Assembly: GCA_036375215.1 (NCBI GenBank)
Contig: DASUSH010000055.1
Coordinates: 1 to 20,272, forward strand
Reading direction: 5' to 3'
From: DASUSH01 sp036375215
Lineage (GTDB): Bacteria > Actinomycetota > Thermoleophilia > Solirubrobacterales > 70-9
DNA: 20,272 nucleotides
The translations under genes and the position numbers were made by a program. Positions 13,993-20,132 of the stretch are shown here, in pieces. The notes under the pieces were generated by a model. That model did no database searches, was not told the origin of the DNA, and saw only the letters and a list, made by a program, of their open reading frames with translations. How positions within the stretch are numbered: position 1 is the first letter of the stretch; each line of letters opens with the position of its first letter.

Positions 13993-14652
13993 ATGGCGAG
14001 CGAGGTGATCTACGGGCGCCGCCCGGTGGAGGAGGCGAAGCGGGGGCGACGGAAGGTCCTGCGCGTCCACACCCGCGACGAGCTCTCCGGCGAGGAGCTC
14101 GAGCGCCGCTGCGGATCTCCCGATCACCAGGGCGTGATCGCCGAGGTCGAGCCCTATCCATACGCGGACCCCGGGGCGCTGCTCGCCGCCGAGGACGCGA
14201 TCGTGCTCGCCCTCGACCGCGTCCAGGACCCGCGGAACCTCGGGGCGATCTGCCGCTCCGCCGAAGCGGCGGGCGTCGCCGGGGTCGTGATCCCGGACCG
14301 CCACGCGGCCGCCGTCACCGCCGCGGTCTGCAAGGCGTCGGCCGGCGCCGTCGAGCACCTGGCGATCGCCCGCGTCGGCAACCTGGCGGACTGGCTCGAG
14401 CTGGCGAAGAAAGACGGCGCCTGGGCCTACGGCGCCGCGGCCGAGGCGGCGACCCCCTACACCGAGCCCGACTACTCGGGCCGGGTCGTGATCGTCCTCG
14501 GTGGGGAGGAGAAGGGCATCCGGCCGCGCGTCGCGTCGGCATGCGACGCGCTCGTCTCGATCCCGCGGCGAGGGCGGGTCGGCTCGCTCAACGTGAGCGC
14601 CGCGGCCTCGGTGCTCGTCTTCGAGGCGCTGCGCTCCCGGCCGGCCGGCTGA
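13993..14652 (+). CDS. rlmB: TrmH/RlmB-type rRNA 2'-O-methyltransferase
   Basis: A 219-residue SpoU-class SAM-dependent methyltransferase with the trefoil-knot motifs in order. Motif 1 is VLALDRVQDPRNLGAICRSA (71-90; N82, R88). Motif 2 is VIVLGGEEKGI (166-176). Motif 3 is DALVSIPRRGRVGSLNVSAA (185-204). By neighbourhood (cysS-rlmB-sigH) it is most likely RlmB, which methylates G2251 of 23S rRNA. The N-terminal RNA-binding domain (about 1-60, starting VIYGRRPVEEA) is short compared with the roughly 245-residue RlmB of model bacteria, so target specificity is not certain. ATG 13993 is preferred over an upstream in-frame ATG that lies inside cysS. A strong hairpin follows the stop codon directly. 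Confidence 0.88.
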   Translation: MASEVIYGRRPVEEAKRGRRKVLRVHTRDELSGEELERRCGSPDHQGVIAEVEPYPYADPGALLAAEDAIVLALDRVQDPRNLGAICRSAEAAGVAGVVIPDRHAAAVTAAVCKASAGAVEHLAIARVGNLADWLELAKKDGAWAYGAAAEAATPYTEPDYSGRVVIVLGGEEKGIRPRVASACDALVSIPRRGRVGSLNVSAAASVLVFEALRSRPAG

Positions 14653-14681
14653 CCCGCAACCGTTCTTGCACCGGTTGCGGG
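14653..14681 (+). terminator. Terminator-like hairpin after rlmB
   Basis: CCCGCAACCG (14653-14662) and CGGTTGCGGG (14672-14681) make a perfect 10-bp stem with a 9-nt loop. The stem begins at the base after the rlmB stop codon. There is no U-tract, as is common for actinobacterial terminators. The next gene's promoter starts 4 nt later. Confidence 0.7.
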
Positions 14682-14684
14682 GGG

Positions 14685-14713
14685 TTGACAGAACTATGTG
14701 GCCGCACTAAGGT
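14685..14713 (+). promoter_or_regulatory. Strong housekeeping-type promoter of the sigH-like gene
   Basis: A consensus -35 TTGACA (14685-14690), a spacer of exactly 17 nt and -10 TAAGGT (14708-14713) are present. The predicted RNA starts near 14720, giving a leader of about 100 nt. TAAGGT is identical to the -10 of the acyl-CoA synthetase gene. Confidence 0.8.
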
Positions 14714-14718
14714 GCGGC
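14701..14718. promoter_or_regulatory. 18-bp perfect dyad over the sigH-like promoter -10
   Basis: GCCGCAC (14701-14707) and GTGCGGC (14712-14718) are perfect inverted repeats around TAAG, and the -10 box lies inside the dyad. It may be a repressor operator at the promoter. A hairpin role is unlikely because most of it is upstream of the predicted RNA start. Confidence 0.5.
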
Positions 14719-14719
14719 T

Positions 14720-14823
14720 TGCATAACGGTAAACCTCAGGTTAAGGCCTGAGCTACCGACGGCAGAAAATCAAGGCGCTCCAGGGGAGGAGAGGGCGCCA
14801 CCGGAACCCAGAGGAGGGTCCCA
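14720..14823 (+). promoter_or_regulatory. Structured 5' leader of the sigH-like mRNA
   Basis: The roughly 100-nt leader holds a perfect 6-bp hairpin, CTCAGG (14735-14740) with CCTGAG (14747-14752), and a weaker pairing of GGCGC (14774-14778) with GCGCC (14795-14799) that encloses a purine-rich AGGGGAGGAGAG. The true Shine-Dalgarno AGGAGG (14812-14817) lies 6 nt before GTG 14824. A second Shine-Dalgarno-like run upstream and the hairpins hint at post-transcriptional control, but no known riboswitch class is recognised. Confidence 0.35.
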
Positions 14824-15513
14824 GTGGCACTACCAACCCATGAGTTCGCAGCCGTCGCGCCCCAGGCCCAGACGCCACGCGCCCACCCTGAAGCTCGAGT
14901 CGAGCTTGATGATCATTACCTGGTCGCCCTCGCGAAGGACGGCCATGCCGACGCCTACGAGCGGATCATCAAGCGCTACCGGGGCTTCGTCCGCCTGAAG
15001 GCGTCGTCGTACTTCCTGCTCGGGGGCGACTCCGAGGACCTGATCCAGGAGGGCCTGCTCGGCCTCTACAAGGCGGTGCGCGACTACCGCTCGGACCGGG
15101 AGTCGAGCTTCCGCAACTTCGCGGAGCTCTGCATCACCCGCCAGATCATCACCGCGGTCAAGACCGCGAGCCGCAACAAGCACGCCCCGCTCAACCAGTA
15201 CGTCTCCTTCGGCCAGTCCCCGGCGGCGCCGGGCGACTCCGAAACGACCCTGGAGGAGCTGCTGCCGGCCCCGTCGCGCAACGACCCGGCGAACCAGGCG
15301 GTCGCGACCGAGGAGCTGCGCAGCCTCGTCGCCTGCCTCTCGAGCGTCCTCTCCGAGCTCGAGAGCCGGGTGCTCTCGCTCTATCTCGACGGCCACTCCT
15401 ACGAGGCGATCGCCGAGATGATCGAGTGCGACACGAAGACGGTCGACAACGCCTTGCAGCGGGTGAAGCGCAAGGTCGGTTCCCACCTCGCCGCGCGCGA
15501 GGTGAAGCTCTAG
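14824..15513 (+). CDS. SigH-like (sigma-30 family) RNA polymerase sigma factor
   Basis: A 229-residue sigma factor of the small sigma-70 group that includes the sporulation factor SigH (Spo0H). Region 2 (about 35-115) contains DAYERIIKRYRGFVRLKASS, SEDLIQEGLLGLYKAVRDYR and SFRNFAELCITRQIITAVKT. Region 4 (about 165-225) contains SELESRVLSLYLDGHSYEAI and the HTH IECDTKTVDNALQRVKRKV. A 30-residue N-terminal extension precedes region 2. It starts with GTG 14824 after a perfect AGGAGG. Its place after cysS-rlmB matches sigH in Firmicutes. No anti-sigma gene is adjacent, so control is probably at its promoter and leader. A sporulation role is not implied; spore formation is not generally known for Thermoleophilia, the suggested lineage. 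Confidence 0.92.
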   Translation: MALPTHEFAAVAPQAQTPRAHPEARVELDDHYLVALAKDGHADAYERIIKRYRGFVRLKASSYFLLGGDSEDLIQEGLLGLYKAVRDYRSDRESSFRNFAELCITRQIITAVKTASRNKHAPLNQYVSFGQSPAAPGDSETTLEELLPAPSRNDPANQAVATEELRSLVACLSSVLSELESRVLSLYLDGHSYEAIAEMIECDTKTVDNALQRVKRKVGSHLAAREVKL

Positions 15514-15532
15514 GCGCGGCGCCGTCCCCCAA

Positions 15533-15606
<74 letters not shown>

Positions 15607-15638
15607 ATGGCCAGCCAAGAGTAGGCAGAATCGCGGTC

Positions 15639-16661
15639 GTGGACCGCGAGTTTCCCTTCGACCAGGACGAGTTCCAGTGGCGCGACGGGGAGCGCACGAT
15701 CCTCTTCGGCGGGGGCGGGCTCGCCGCCGCCGCGGACACGGTCGCCGACCGCGGGTGGGGCGAATACGAGCTGCTCAGCACCGCGCGGGCGCTCGCCGAG
15801 GCCCCGGACGCGCTCGCCGGCGGTGCGGCGGCGGTCCACGTGGTCCCCGGCGGCGCCGTGCCGGCGATCTCCGCCGAGCTGCTCGAGCGGGTCGCGCAGC
15901 CAAACCTGGTCGCGCTCGGCGGCGGGCGGGTGATCGACACCGCCAAGGCGATCGGATCGGTCCGCGGCGGCCGCGTCTGCGCGATCCCGACGACGCTCTC
16001 CGGCGCGCCGATGACGACCATCCACCGGCTCCCCGAGGGCGCCCAGGCGGCGGGCCTGATCCGGCCCGCGCTCGTGATCGCCGACCCGGTCGAGATGACC
16101 GGCCAGCCGGAGGAGCGGATGCGGGCGAGCGCGATGAACGCCCTCGCGCACGGCTCCGACTCGCTCTGGACGCCGCTCGCCCACCCGGTCTCGCGGCAGG
16201 CCGGGCTCGCGGGCACCGGCCTGATCGCCTCCGCGCTCGACCAGCCGCGCGCGGAGCGCGACCGCGCGGCGCTGGCGATCGGCGCCCTGCTCTGCGCCTT
16301 CGCCCTCGACTCGGCCCTCTTCGCGCTCCACCACGTGATCTGCCAGACCCTGGTCCGAGTGCTCGAGATCCCCCACGCGGAGACGAACGCGACGATCCTG
16401 CCGCGCGTCCTCGAGGCGATGCGCGGCCGCGCCCCCGCCGAGATCGCCGCGCTCGCCGCGTCCCTCGGCACCGACCCCGCCGGGATCGGTCCCCGGGTCG
16501 ACGGTCTCGGCGGGGGCCGCCGCCGCCTCGCCGACCTCGGCGCCGACTCCGGCCGCCTCGAGGACGCGCTCGACGCGATCCAGGAGCGAGGCGAGCTGAA
16601 GATGACGCCCGACTCGCCGGACCGCGACGAGCTCCGGCGGATCCTCGAGGCGGCCTGGTAG
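15639..16661 (+). CDS. Iron-type alcohol dehydrogenase family, maleylacetate-reductase-like
   Basis: A 340-residue member of the Fe-ADH / dehydroquinate-synthase-like superfamily. The NAD(P)-binding signature VALGGGRVIDTAKAIG spans 91-106, followed by IPTTLSGAPMTT (116-127). The metal-site region reads MNALAHGSDSLW (N167, H171), FALHHVICQTL (H231/H232) and IPHAETNATILP (H246). Group III Fe-ADHs have Asp at the N167 position. Asn there, together with HHVICQ and PHAETN, points to maleylacetate reductase, which reduces maleylacetate to 3-oxoadipate in ring-cleavage pathways. No catabolic partners are nearby, so the substrate is uncertain. The start is GTG 15639, just after the tRNA; a -10-like CAGAAT (15626-15631) lies 7 nt upstream. 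Confidence 0.82.
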   Translation: MDREFPFDQDEFQWRDGERTILFGGGGLAAAADTVADRGWGEYELLSTARALAEAPDALAGGAAAVHVVPGGAVPAISAELLERVAQPNLVALGGGRVIDTAKAIGSVRGGRVCAIPTTLSGAPMTTIHRLPEGAQAAGLIRPALVIADPVEMTGQPEERMRASAMNALAHGSDSLWTPLAHPVSRQAGLAGTGLIASALDQPRAERDRAALAIGALLCAFALDSALFALHHVICQTLVRVLEIPHAETNATILPRVLEAMRGRAPAEIAALAASLGTDPAGIGPRVDGLGGGRRRLADLGADSGRLEDALDAIQERGELKMTPDSPDRDELRRILEAAW

Positions 16662-16719
16662 GCGGCCGCCAAGCGCGCCTGCCCAGTAACACCCCGCTCA
16701 CAAGCGTGTAGCCCTATCC

Positions 16720-18405
16720 GTGACCGACGAACGGTTCGAGCGGCTGCATGCCTACACCCGCGAGCACGGGGTCAACATGGCCCTCTACGTCGTCGCCCGG
16801 CTCGTTCTGCAGCCGTTCTTCCTCGCGTACTTCCGGATGAAGCGGATCGGCCGCGAGTACGCCAAGGTCGACGGCCCGCTGCTGGTCGCCGCCAACCACC
16901 GCAGCTTCCTCGACCCGTTCGTGATCGGCACGATGCTGCCCTGGAACCGGCCCCTGCACTACGTCGCCAAGGTCGAGCTCTTCGAGAACCCCTGGCAGGC
17001 GTGGATCCTCTCCCGGCTCGGCGCCTTCCCGATCCGCCGCGGCCGGGCCGACGCGGACGCGATGGCGACGGCGCGTGCGGTCCTCGACCGCGGCGGCGCC
17101 GTCTGCATCTTCCCCGAGGGGACCCGGATCCGGACCGGCTCGCTCGGCCAGCCCAGGCGCGGCGCCGGCCGTCTGGCGCTGGAGACGGGCGCCTCGGTCC
17201 TCCCGGTCGCCGTGATCGGCACCGAGCGCGTCCGCCGCGGCTGGCGGATCCGGCCGCGCAAGGTCCGCCTGCGGTCCGGGCGGACGATGGCCTTCCCGCG
17301 CACCGAGCAGCCCTCGCCGTCGCTGGCGGCGACCGTCAACGGCCGGATCTGGCCCAACATCGAGCTGCAATGGGAGTGGCTCGGCGGGCTGCCGCCGCTC
17401 CGCAAGGCGGCGGTGATCGGCGCCGGCAGCTGGGGCACGGCGCTCGCGGTCCTGCTCGCCCGCGGTGGCCTCGAGGTCCAGCTCGGGACGCGCACCCGCG
17501 AACAGGCCGAGCTGATTTCGAGGGCCCGCAAGAACGAGAAGTACCTCCCCGGGGTGGAGCTGCCGCCCGAGATCGCGGTCAAGCGCGGCGCCGAGATCGA
17601 GGTCGCCGGCCTCGACCTCGTCTGCCTCGCGGTGCCCTCGGCCTCGCTGCCCGCCACCGTCGGCTCGCTCGGCGATCGGATCGGCACCCGGACCGCGGTC
17701 CTGCTGCTCTCCAAGGGCTTCGTAGCGCCGATGGGCGCGCTGCCGACCGAGTACGTCTCCGAGCGCGTGCGCGCCCGCGCGATCGCCTGCCTCGGCGGCC
17801 CCGCCCACGCCCGCGAGGCCGCGTCCGGGATCGCGGCGCTCGTGCTCGGCTCCGACGACCCCGACCTGCGCGCCCAGCTCGGCGAGGTCTTCGACCGCGC
17901 CGGGCTCGTCTGCGAGCGCACCGGTGACTGGATCGGCGTCGAGGCGGCCGGCGCGGCGAAGAACGCCGCCGTCCTGGCCGCCGCCGCCGCCGCGCCGCAC
18001 GGCCTGAACGCCGCCGGGATCGCCGCCGCGGAGATCTGGCGCGAGTGCGTCGACTTCGCCCTCGCCCGCGGCGCCGAGCTCGACACCTTCACCGGGCTCG
18101 CCGGCGTCGGCGACCTGACCGCGACCGTGCTCGCGCCCGGGAGCCGCAACCGCCGCGCCGGCGAGCTGCTCGGCAACGGCGTCCCCGCCGCCCAGATCCC
18201 GCAGCGGATCGGACAGGCCTCCGAGGCGCTCGACTCGGTGCCGCTGATCGCCGAGACCGTCGCCGGCGCCGGCATCGACGCCGCCGGGCTCGCCGCGCTC
18301 GCCGAGCTGGTCGAGGGGGACATCGCCCCGTCCGAGTGGGTCGCCCGGCTGCGCCGGGTGGAGAGCGACCGCAGCGCGGCGAGAGTCGCCGTCTCGAGCC
18401 GATGA
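16720..18405 (+). CDS. Fused PlsC-type acyltransferase and glycerol-3-phosphate dehydrogenase GpsA
   Basis: A single 561-residue frame carries two enzymes of phosphatidate synthesis. Residues 1-215 are a PlsC-type acyltransferase: a hydrophobic segment (about 20-38), NHRSFLDPF with H60xxxxD65, the IPRR-like PIRRGRADADA, IFPEGTR (130-136), and VLPVAVIGTERV. Residues 227-545 are NAD(P)-dependent glycerol-3-phosphate dehydrogenase: AVIGAGSWGTALAVLLARGG (231-250), LLSKGF, CLGGPAHAREAASG (357-370), GVEAAGAAKNAAV (K414), and FTGLAGVGDLTATV followed by SRNRRAGELLGNG. Both active sites look intact. A short linker around WEWLGGLPPLR joins the domains with no stop or start between. GpsA would make glycerol-3-phosphate beside an acyltransferase; note that PlsC normally uses the 1-acylated product. 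The start is GTG 16720. The ECF sigma gene follows 30 bp later. Confidence 0.93.
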   Translation: MTDERFERLHAYTREHGVNMALYVVARLVLQPFFLAYFRMKRIGREYAKVDGPLLVAANHRSFLDPFVIGTMLPWNRPLHYVAKVELFENPWQAWILSRLGAFPIRRGRADADAMATARAVLDRGGAVCIFPEGTRIRTGSLGQPRRGAGRLALETGASVLPVAVIGTERVRRGWRIRPRKVRLRSGRTMAFPRTEQPSPSLAATVNGRIWPNIELQWEWLGGLPPLRKAAVIGAGSWGTALAVLLARGGLEVQLGTRTREQAELISRARKNEKYLPGVELPPEIAVKRGAEIEVAGLDLVCLAVPSASLPATVGSLGDRIGTRTAVLLLSKGFVAPMGALPTEYVSERVRARAIACLGGPAHAREAASGIAALVLGSDDPDLRAQLGEVFDRAGLVCERTGDWIGVEAAGAAKNAAVLAAAAAAPHGLNAAGIAAAEIWRECVDFALARGAELDTFTGLAGVGDLTATVLAPGSRNRRAGELLGNGVPAAQIPQRIGQASEALDSVPLIAETVAGAGIDAAGLAALAELVEGDIAPSEWVARLRRVESDRSAARVAVSSR

Positions 18406-18423
18406 GATCGCGCGGCCAAGCCG

Positions 18424-18429
18424 TAGGCT
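18424..18429 (+). promoter_or_regulatory. -10-like box of the ECF sigma gene
   Basis: TAGGCT is followed by 6 nt and GTG 18436, with no Shine-Dalgarno. Spacing is 2 nt shorter than at the other leaderless genes, so the call is weaker. Read-through from the upstream gene is also possible. Confidence 0.35.
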
Positions 18430-18435
18430 CAAGCA

Positions 18436-18981
18436 GTGCCGATCGAGGATTCGAAGCTGAGCGGGGCCGAGAAGGCCGAGCACGACCGCGCCTTCGAGGA
18501 CCTCTACCGCGCCCACCTGCGCGACGTCTACTCCTACAGCTACTACCGGATCGGCAACCATCACGACGCCGAGGACCTGACCGAGCAGACGTTCCTTCAG
18601 GCCTACCGCCATTTCGAGCGAGCGCGGCGCGAGTCGGACGGCCGCCCCTTGCGGCCCTGGCTCATCCGGATCGCGCACAACCTCGCCTCGAACTACCACC
18701 GCGACCGCTCGCGCCGCCCCGAGGCGGCGATCGACGCGGTCGAGCCGATCACCCATCCGCACGACACCGAGAAGGTCGTCTCGGGCCGGGAGGAGCTGCG
18801 CCAGGTGATCGACGGGCTGAAGCACCTGCCGGAGGATCGCCGCGAGGCGCTGATCATGCGCTTCGCGCTCGGGATGTCGAACCGGGAGATCGCCCGGGCG
18901 CTCGGCCGGACCGACGGCGCCACCAAGGTCCTGATCCATCGCGCAACCAAGCAACTCCAGGAGGAGATCGGCGATGAGTGA
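18436..18981 (+). CDS. ECF-type RNA polymerase sigma factor
   Basis: A 181-residue extracytoplasmic-function sigma factor. Region 2 covers about 17-92: FEDLYRAHLRDVYSYSYYRI, then NHHDAEDLTEQTFLQAYRHF (the DAEDLTQ-type -10-binding helix), then RPWLIRIAHNLASNYHRDR. Region 4 covers about 122-177: LPEDRREALIMRFALGMSNR with EIARALGRTDGATKVLIHRA, the -35-reading HTH. There is no C-terminal extension. It starts with GTG 18436. Its last 8 bases overlap the start of a small membrane protein gene, the usual place for a cognate anti-sigma factor, so the two are probably coupled. The signal it answers is unknown. The lipid-synthesis gene upstream hints at an envelope role. Confidence 0.92.
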   Translation: MPIEDSKLSGAEKAEHDRAFEDLYRAHLRDVYSYSYYRIGNHHDAEDLTEQTFLQAYRHFERARRESDGRPLRPWLIRIAHNLASNYHRDRSRRPEAAIDAVEPITHPHDTEKVVSGREELRQVIDGLKHLPEDRREALIMRFALGMSNREIARALGRTDGATKVLIHRATKQLQEEIGDE

Positions 18982-19315
18982 CCCCGCCGACCGCGTCGGC
19001 CCCGACTTCGAGGCCCTGCTTGCCTCCGCGCTGCGCCCGATCGACCCACCCGACACGCTCTCCGCGCGCTTCGAGGAGACCCTCGCGCGCGTCACCGAGA
19101 CCGCGGCGACCGAGCTCTCGGAGTGGGCCGACGAGCTCTCCGAGTCCGAGCTCGAGTCGCTGCGCGACCCGCGCAACTGGGTTCGCCCCGTGGTCGCGGT
19201 CGCCGCGGGCGGCGTCGCCACGAGCGCGCTCGTCCTGCTCGAGATGCGCCGCCATCGGCGAAGCGCCCGCGGGGAGCGGGCGCTTCGCGGGCTAACACGA
19301 CTCGTCCGGGACTAG
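18974..19315 (+). CDS. Small single-pass membrane protein, candidate anti-sigma factor
   Basis: A 113-residue protein without a recognised family. The acidic N-terminal part (1-68) is helical, with LLASALRPIDPPDTLSARFE and a Glu/Ser-rich stretch. One hydrophobic segment (about 70-89, WVRPVVAVAAGGVATSALVL) is followed by an Arg-rich tail (92-112). It contains no Cys, so the HxxxCxxC zinc anti-sigma motif is absent. The positive residues flanking the C-terminal side would place the tail in the cytoplasm, leaving the acidic part outside; this is the reverse of classical anti-sigma factors unless the Arg on the N-terminal side wins. ATG 18974 lies inside the sigma gene, giving an 8-bp overlap. 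Position is the main argument for a sigma-control role. A 13-bp hairpin is encoded in its tail. Confidence 0.7.
   Translation: MSDPADRVGPDFEALLASALRPIDPPDTLSARFEETLARVTETAATELSEWADELSESELESLRDPRNWVRPVVAVAAGGVATSALVLLEMRRHRRSARGERALRGLTRLVRD
19258..19288. terminator. 13-bp perfect hairpin within the 3' end of the membrane protein gene
   Basis: GCGAAGCGCCCGC (19258-19270) pairs perfectly with GCGGGCGCTTCGC (19276-19288) around a 5-nt GGGGA loop. It lies in the coding sequence for the Arg-rich tail, 25 bp before the end of the stop codon. It may act with the next hairpin as a terminator between convergent genes. Confidence 0.5.
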
Positions 19316-19323
19316 CCCGGACG
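19303..19323. terminator. Hairpin across the stop codon, between convergent genes
   Basis: CGTCCGGG (19303-19310) and CCCGGACG (19316-19323) form a perfect 8-bp stem with loop ACTAG, which contains the TAG stop of the upstream gene. It also lies 9 bp beyond the stop of the convergent DUF4383 gene, so it could serve both strands. There is no U-tract. Confidence 0.55.
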
Positions 19324-19331
19324 GCTCCCGG

Positions 19332-19769
19332 CTATGCGGCCGGGGCGGGCTGGCTGCGGTCGGCGGTGCCGGACGGCGTCGCCAGTCCGGCGCCGATCCC
19401 GACGACGCCGAGGATCAGGTGCAGGAAGTTGTCCTCGGTGTTGATCGGGACGATGTCGATCAGGACCCCGTAGCCGTTGTCGGTCTCCAGGAAGCCCCAG
19501 ATCGCGAGCACCAGGTAGAGGGCACCGACGCCGAGGCAGTACGTGCGTGCCCCCGAGGTCGAGCCCGCCATCGCCAGGCCGAGCAGGCCGAGCAGGATGT
19601 GCACGACGTTGTGCCACCCGTTCACGGCGAGGATGCCGAAGATGTCGTCGGCGACCACGTCGTTGCCGGTCGCGAAACTCGCCTCGTAGAAGAAGCCGAT
19701 GATGCCGGCGACCACGAGAACCGCCCCGACCAGCGTCGCATACAGTCGCGCTGGGCTGGATGCGTCCAT
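19332..19769 (-). CDS. DUF4383 family membrane protein
   Basis: A 145-residue integral membrane protein with four hydrophobic helices at about 9-28, 52-69, 74-93 and 113-131. Two copies of an N...H...G pattern, VNGWHNVVHILLGLLGLA (49-66) and NFLHLILGVVGIGAG (114-128), are the DUF4383 signature and suggest an internal duplication of a two-helix unit. The loop YEASFATGNDVVADDIFGIL is also family-like. The function is unknown. ATG 19769 is chosen because a GGGAGGG Shine-Dalgarno lies 6 nt upstream; longer in-frame starts run through intergenic sequence. It converges with the membrane protein gene downstream. Confidence 0.87.
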   Translation of the reverse strand: MDASSPARLYATLVGAVLVVAGIIGFFYEASFATGNDVVADDIFGILAVNGWHNVVHILLGLLGLAMAGSTSGARTYCLGVGALYLVLAIWGFLETDNGYGVLIDIVPINTEDNFLHLILGVVGIGAGLATPSGTADRSQPAPAA

Positions 19770-19868
19770 ATTTGCCCTCCCTTGTCCGTTTCCCTCGGGC
19801 CCCGGGTCTGGGTGCCCGCAACCCCACAGTTTCCGCGGCGCCCACGAGCCCCCTGCGTCCGAAAACGG

Positions 19869-19890
19869 CGCTGCAATGCGATTTGCAGCG
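19869..19890. promoter_or_regulatory. 22-bp perfect dyad upstream of the DUF4383 gene
   Basis: CGCTGCAA (19869-19876) and TTGCAGCG (19883-19890) are perfect 8-bp inverted repeats around TGCGAT. The site is about 100 bp upstream of the DUF4383 start, in a non-coding stretch that is less GC-rich than its surroundings. It looks like a regulator binding site; the regulator is unknown. Confidence 0.45.
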
Positions 19891-19931
19891 ACTGTGATCC
19901 AGCCGGTGGTCGCGCGCGTAGCTGTCCTTGC

Positions 19932-20132
19932 GTGACCGAATACGGGGACGGCGAGGCTGTGGATCACCGATGAAGCGGGAGCCGATCCGGCGGCTCGGCG
20001 ACGAGGAGCTCGTGTCGCTGCGTCCTCCTCACCGAGGAGTCCGAGCCCGGGCTGCCGCGGGCGCGCGGCGAGGTCTTGCTCATCGCCCCGGTCACCTGGC
20101 CGGGGTCGCCGGCAACTAGATTGGCGGCCGAC
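19932..20132 (+). other. Short open frames and possible frameshifted remnant before the rhomboid gene
   Basis: The 363-bp gap 19770-20132 holds no convincing intact gene. A 13-codon frame (GTG 19932 to TGA 19971-19973) overlaps, as ATGA, a 49-codon frame from ATG 19970 to TAG 20119 beginning MKREPIRRLGDEELVSL and then turning into Arg/Ala-rich shadow-like sequence. About base 20020 a different frame takes over with more protein-like content, VLLTEESEPGLPRARGEVLL then IAPVTWPGSP, and runs open into the rhomboid frame. One lost or gained base near 20020 would join the two parts. This may be a broken small gene, or chance in GC-rich DNA. Confidence 0.25.

Noticed and set aside
16714..19221. An 835-codon open frame on the minus strand
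   Set aside because: It runs opposite to the PlsC-GpsA fusion and the ECF sigma gene, both of which have clear catalytic and DNA-binding motifs. Its conceptual protein is Asp/Gly/Arg/Leu-rich with no recognisable motif, as expected for the complement of GC-rich codons.
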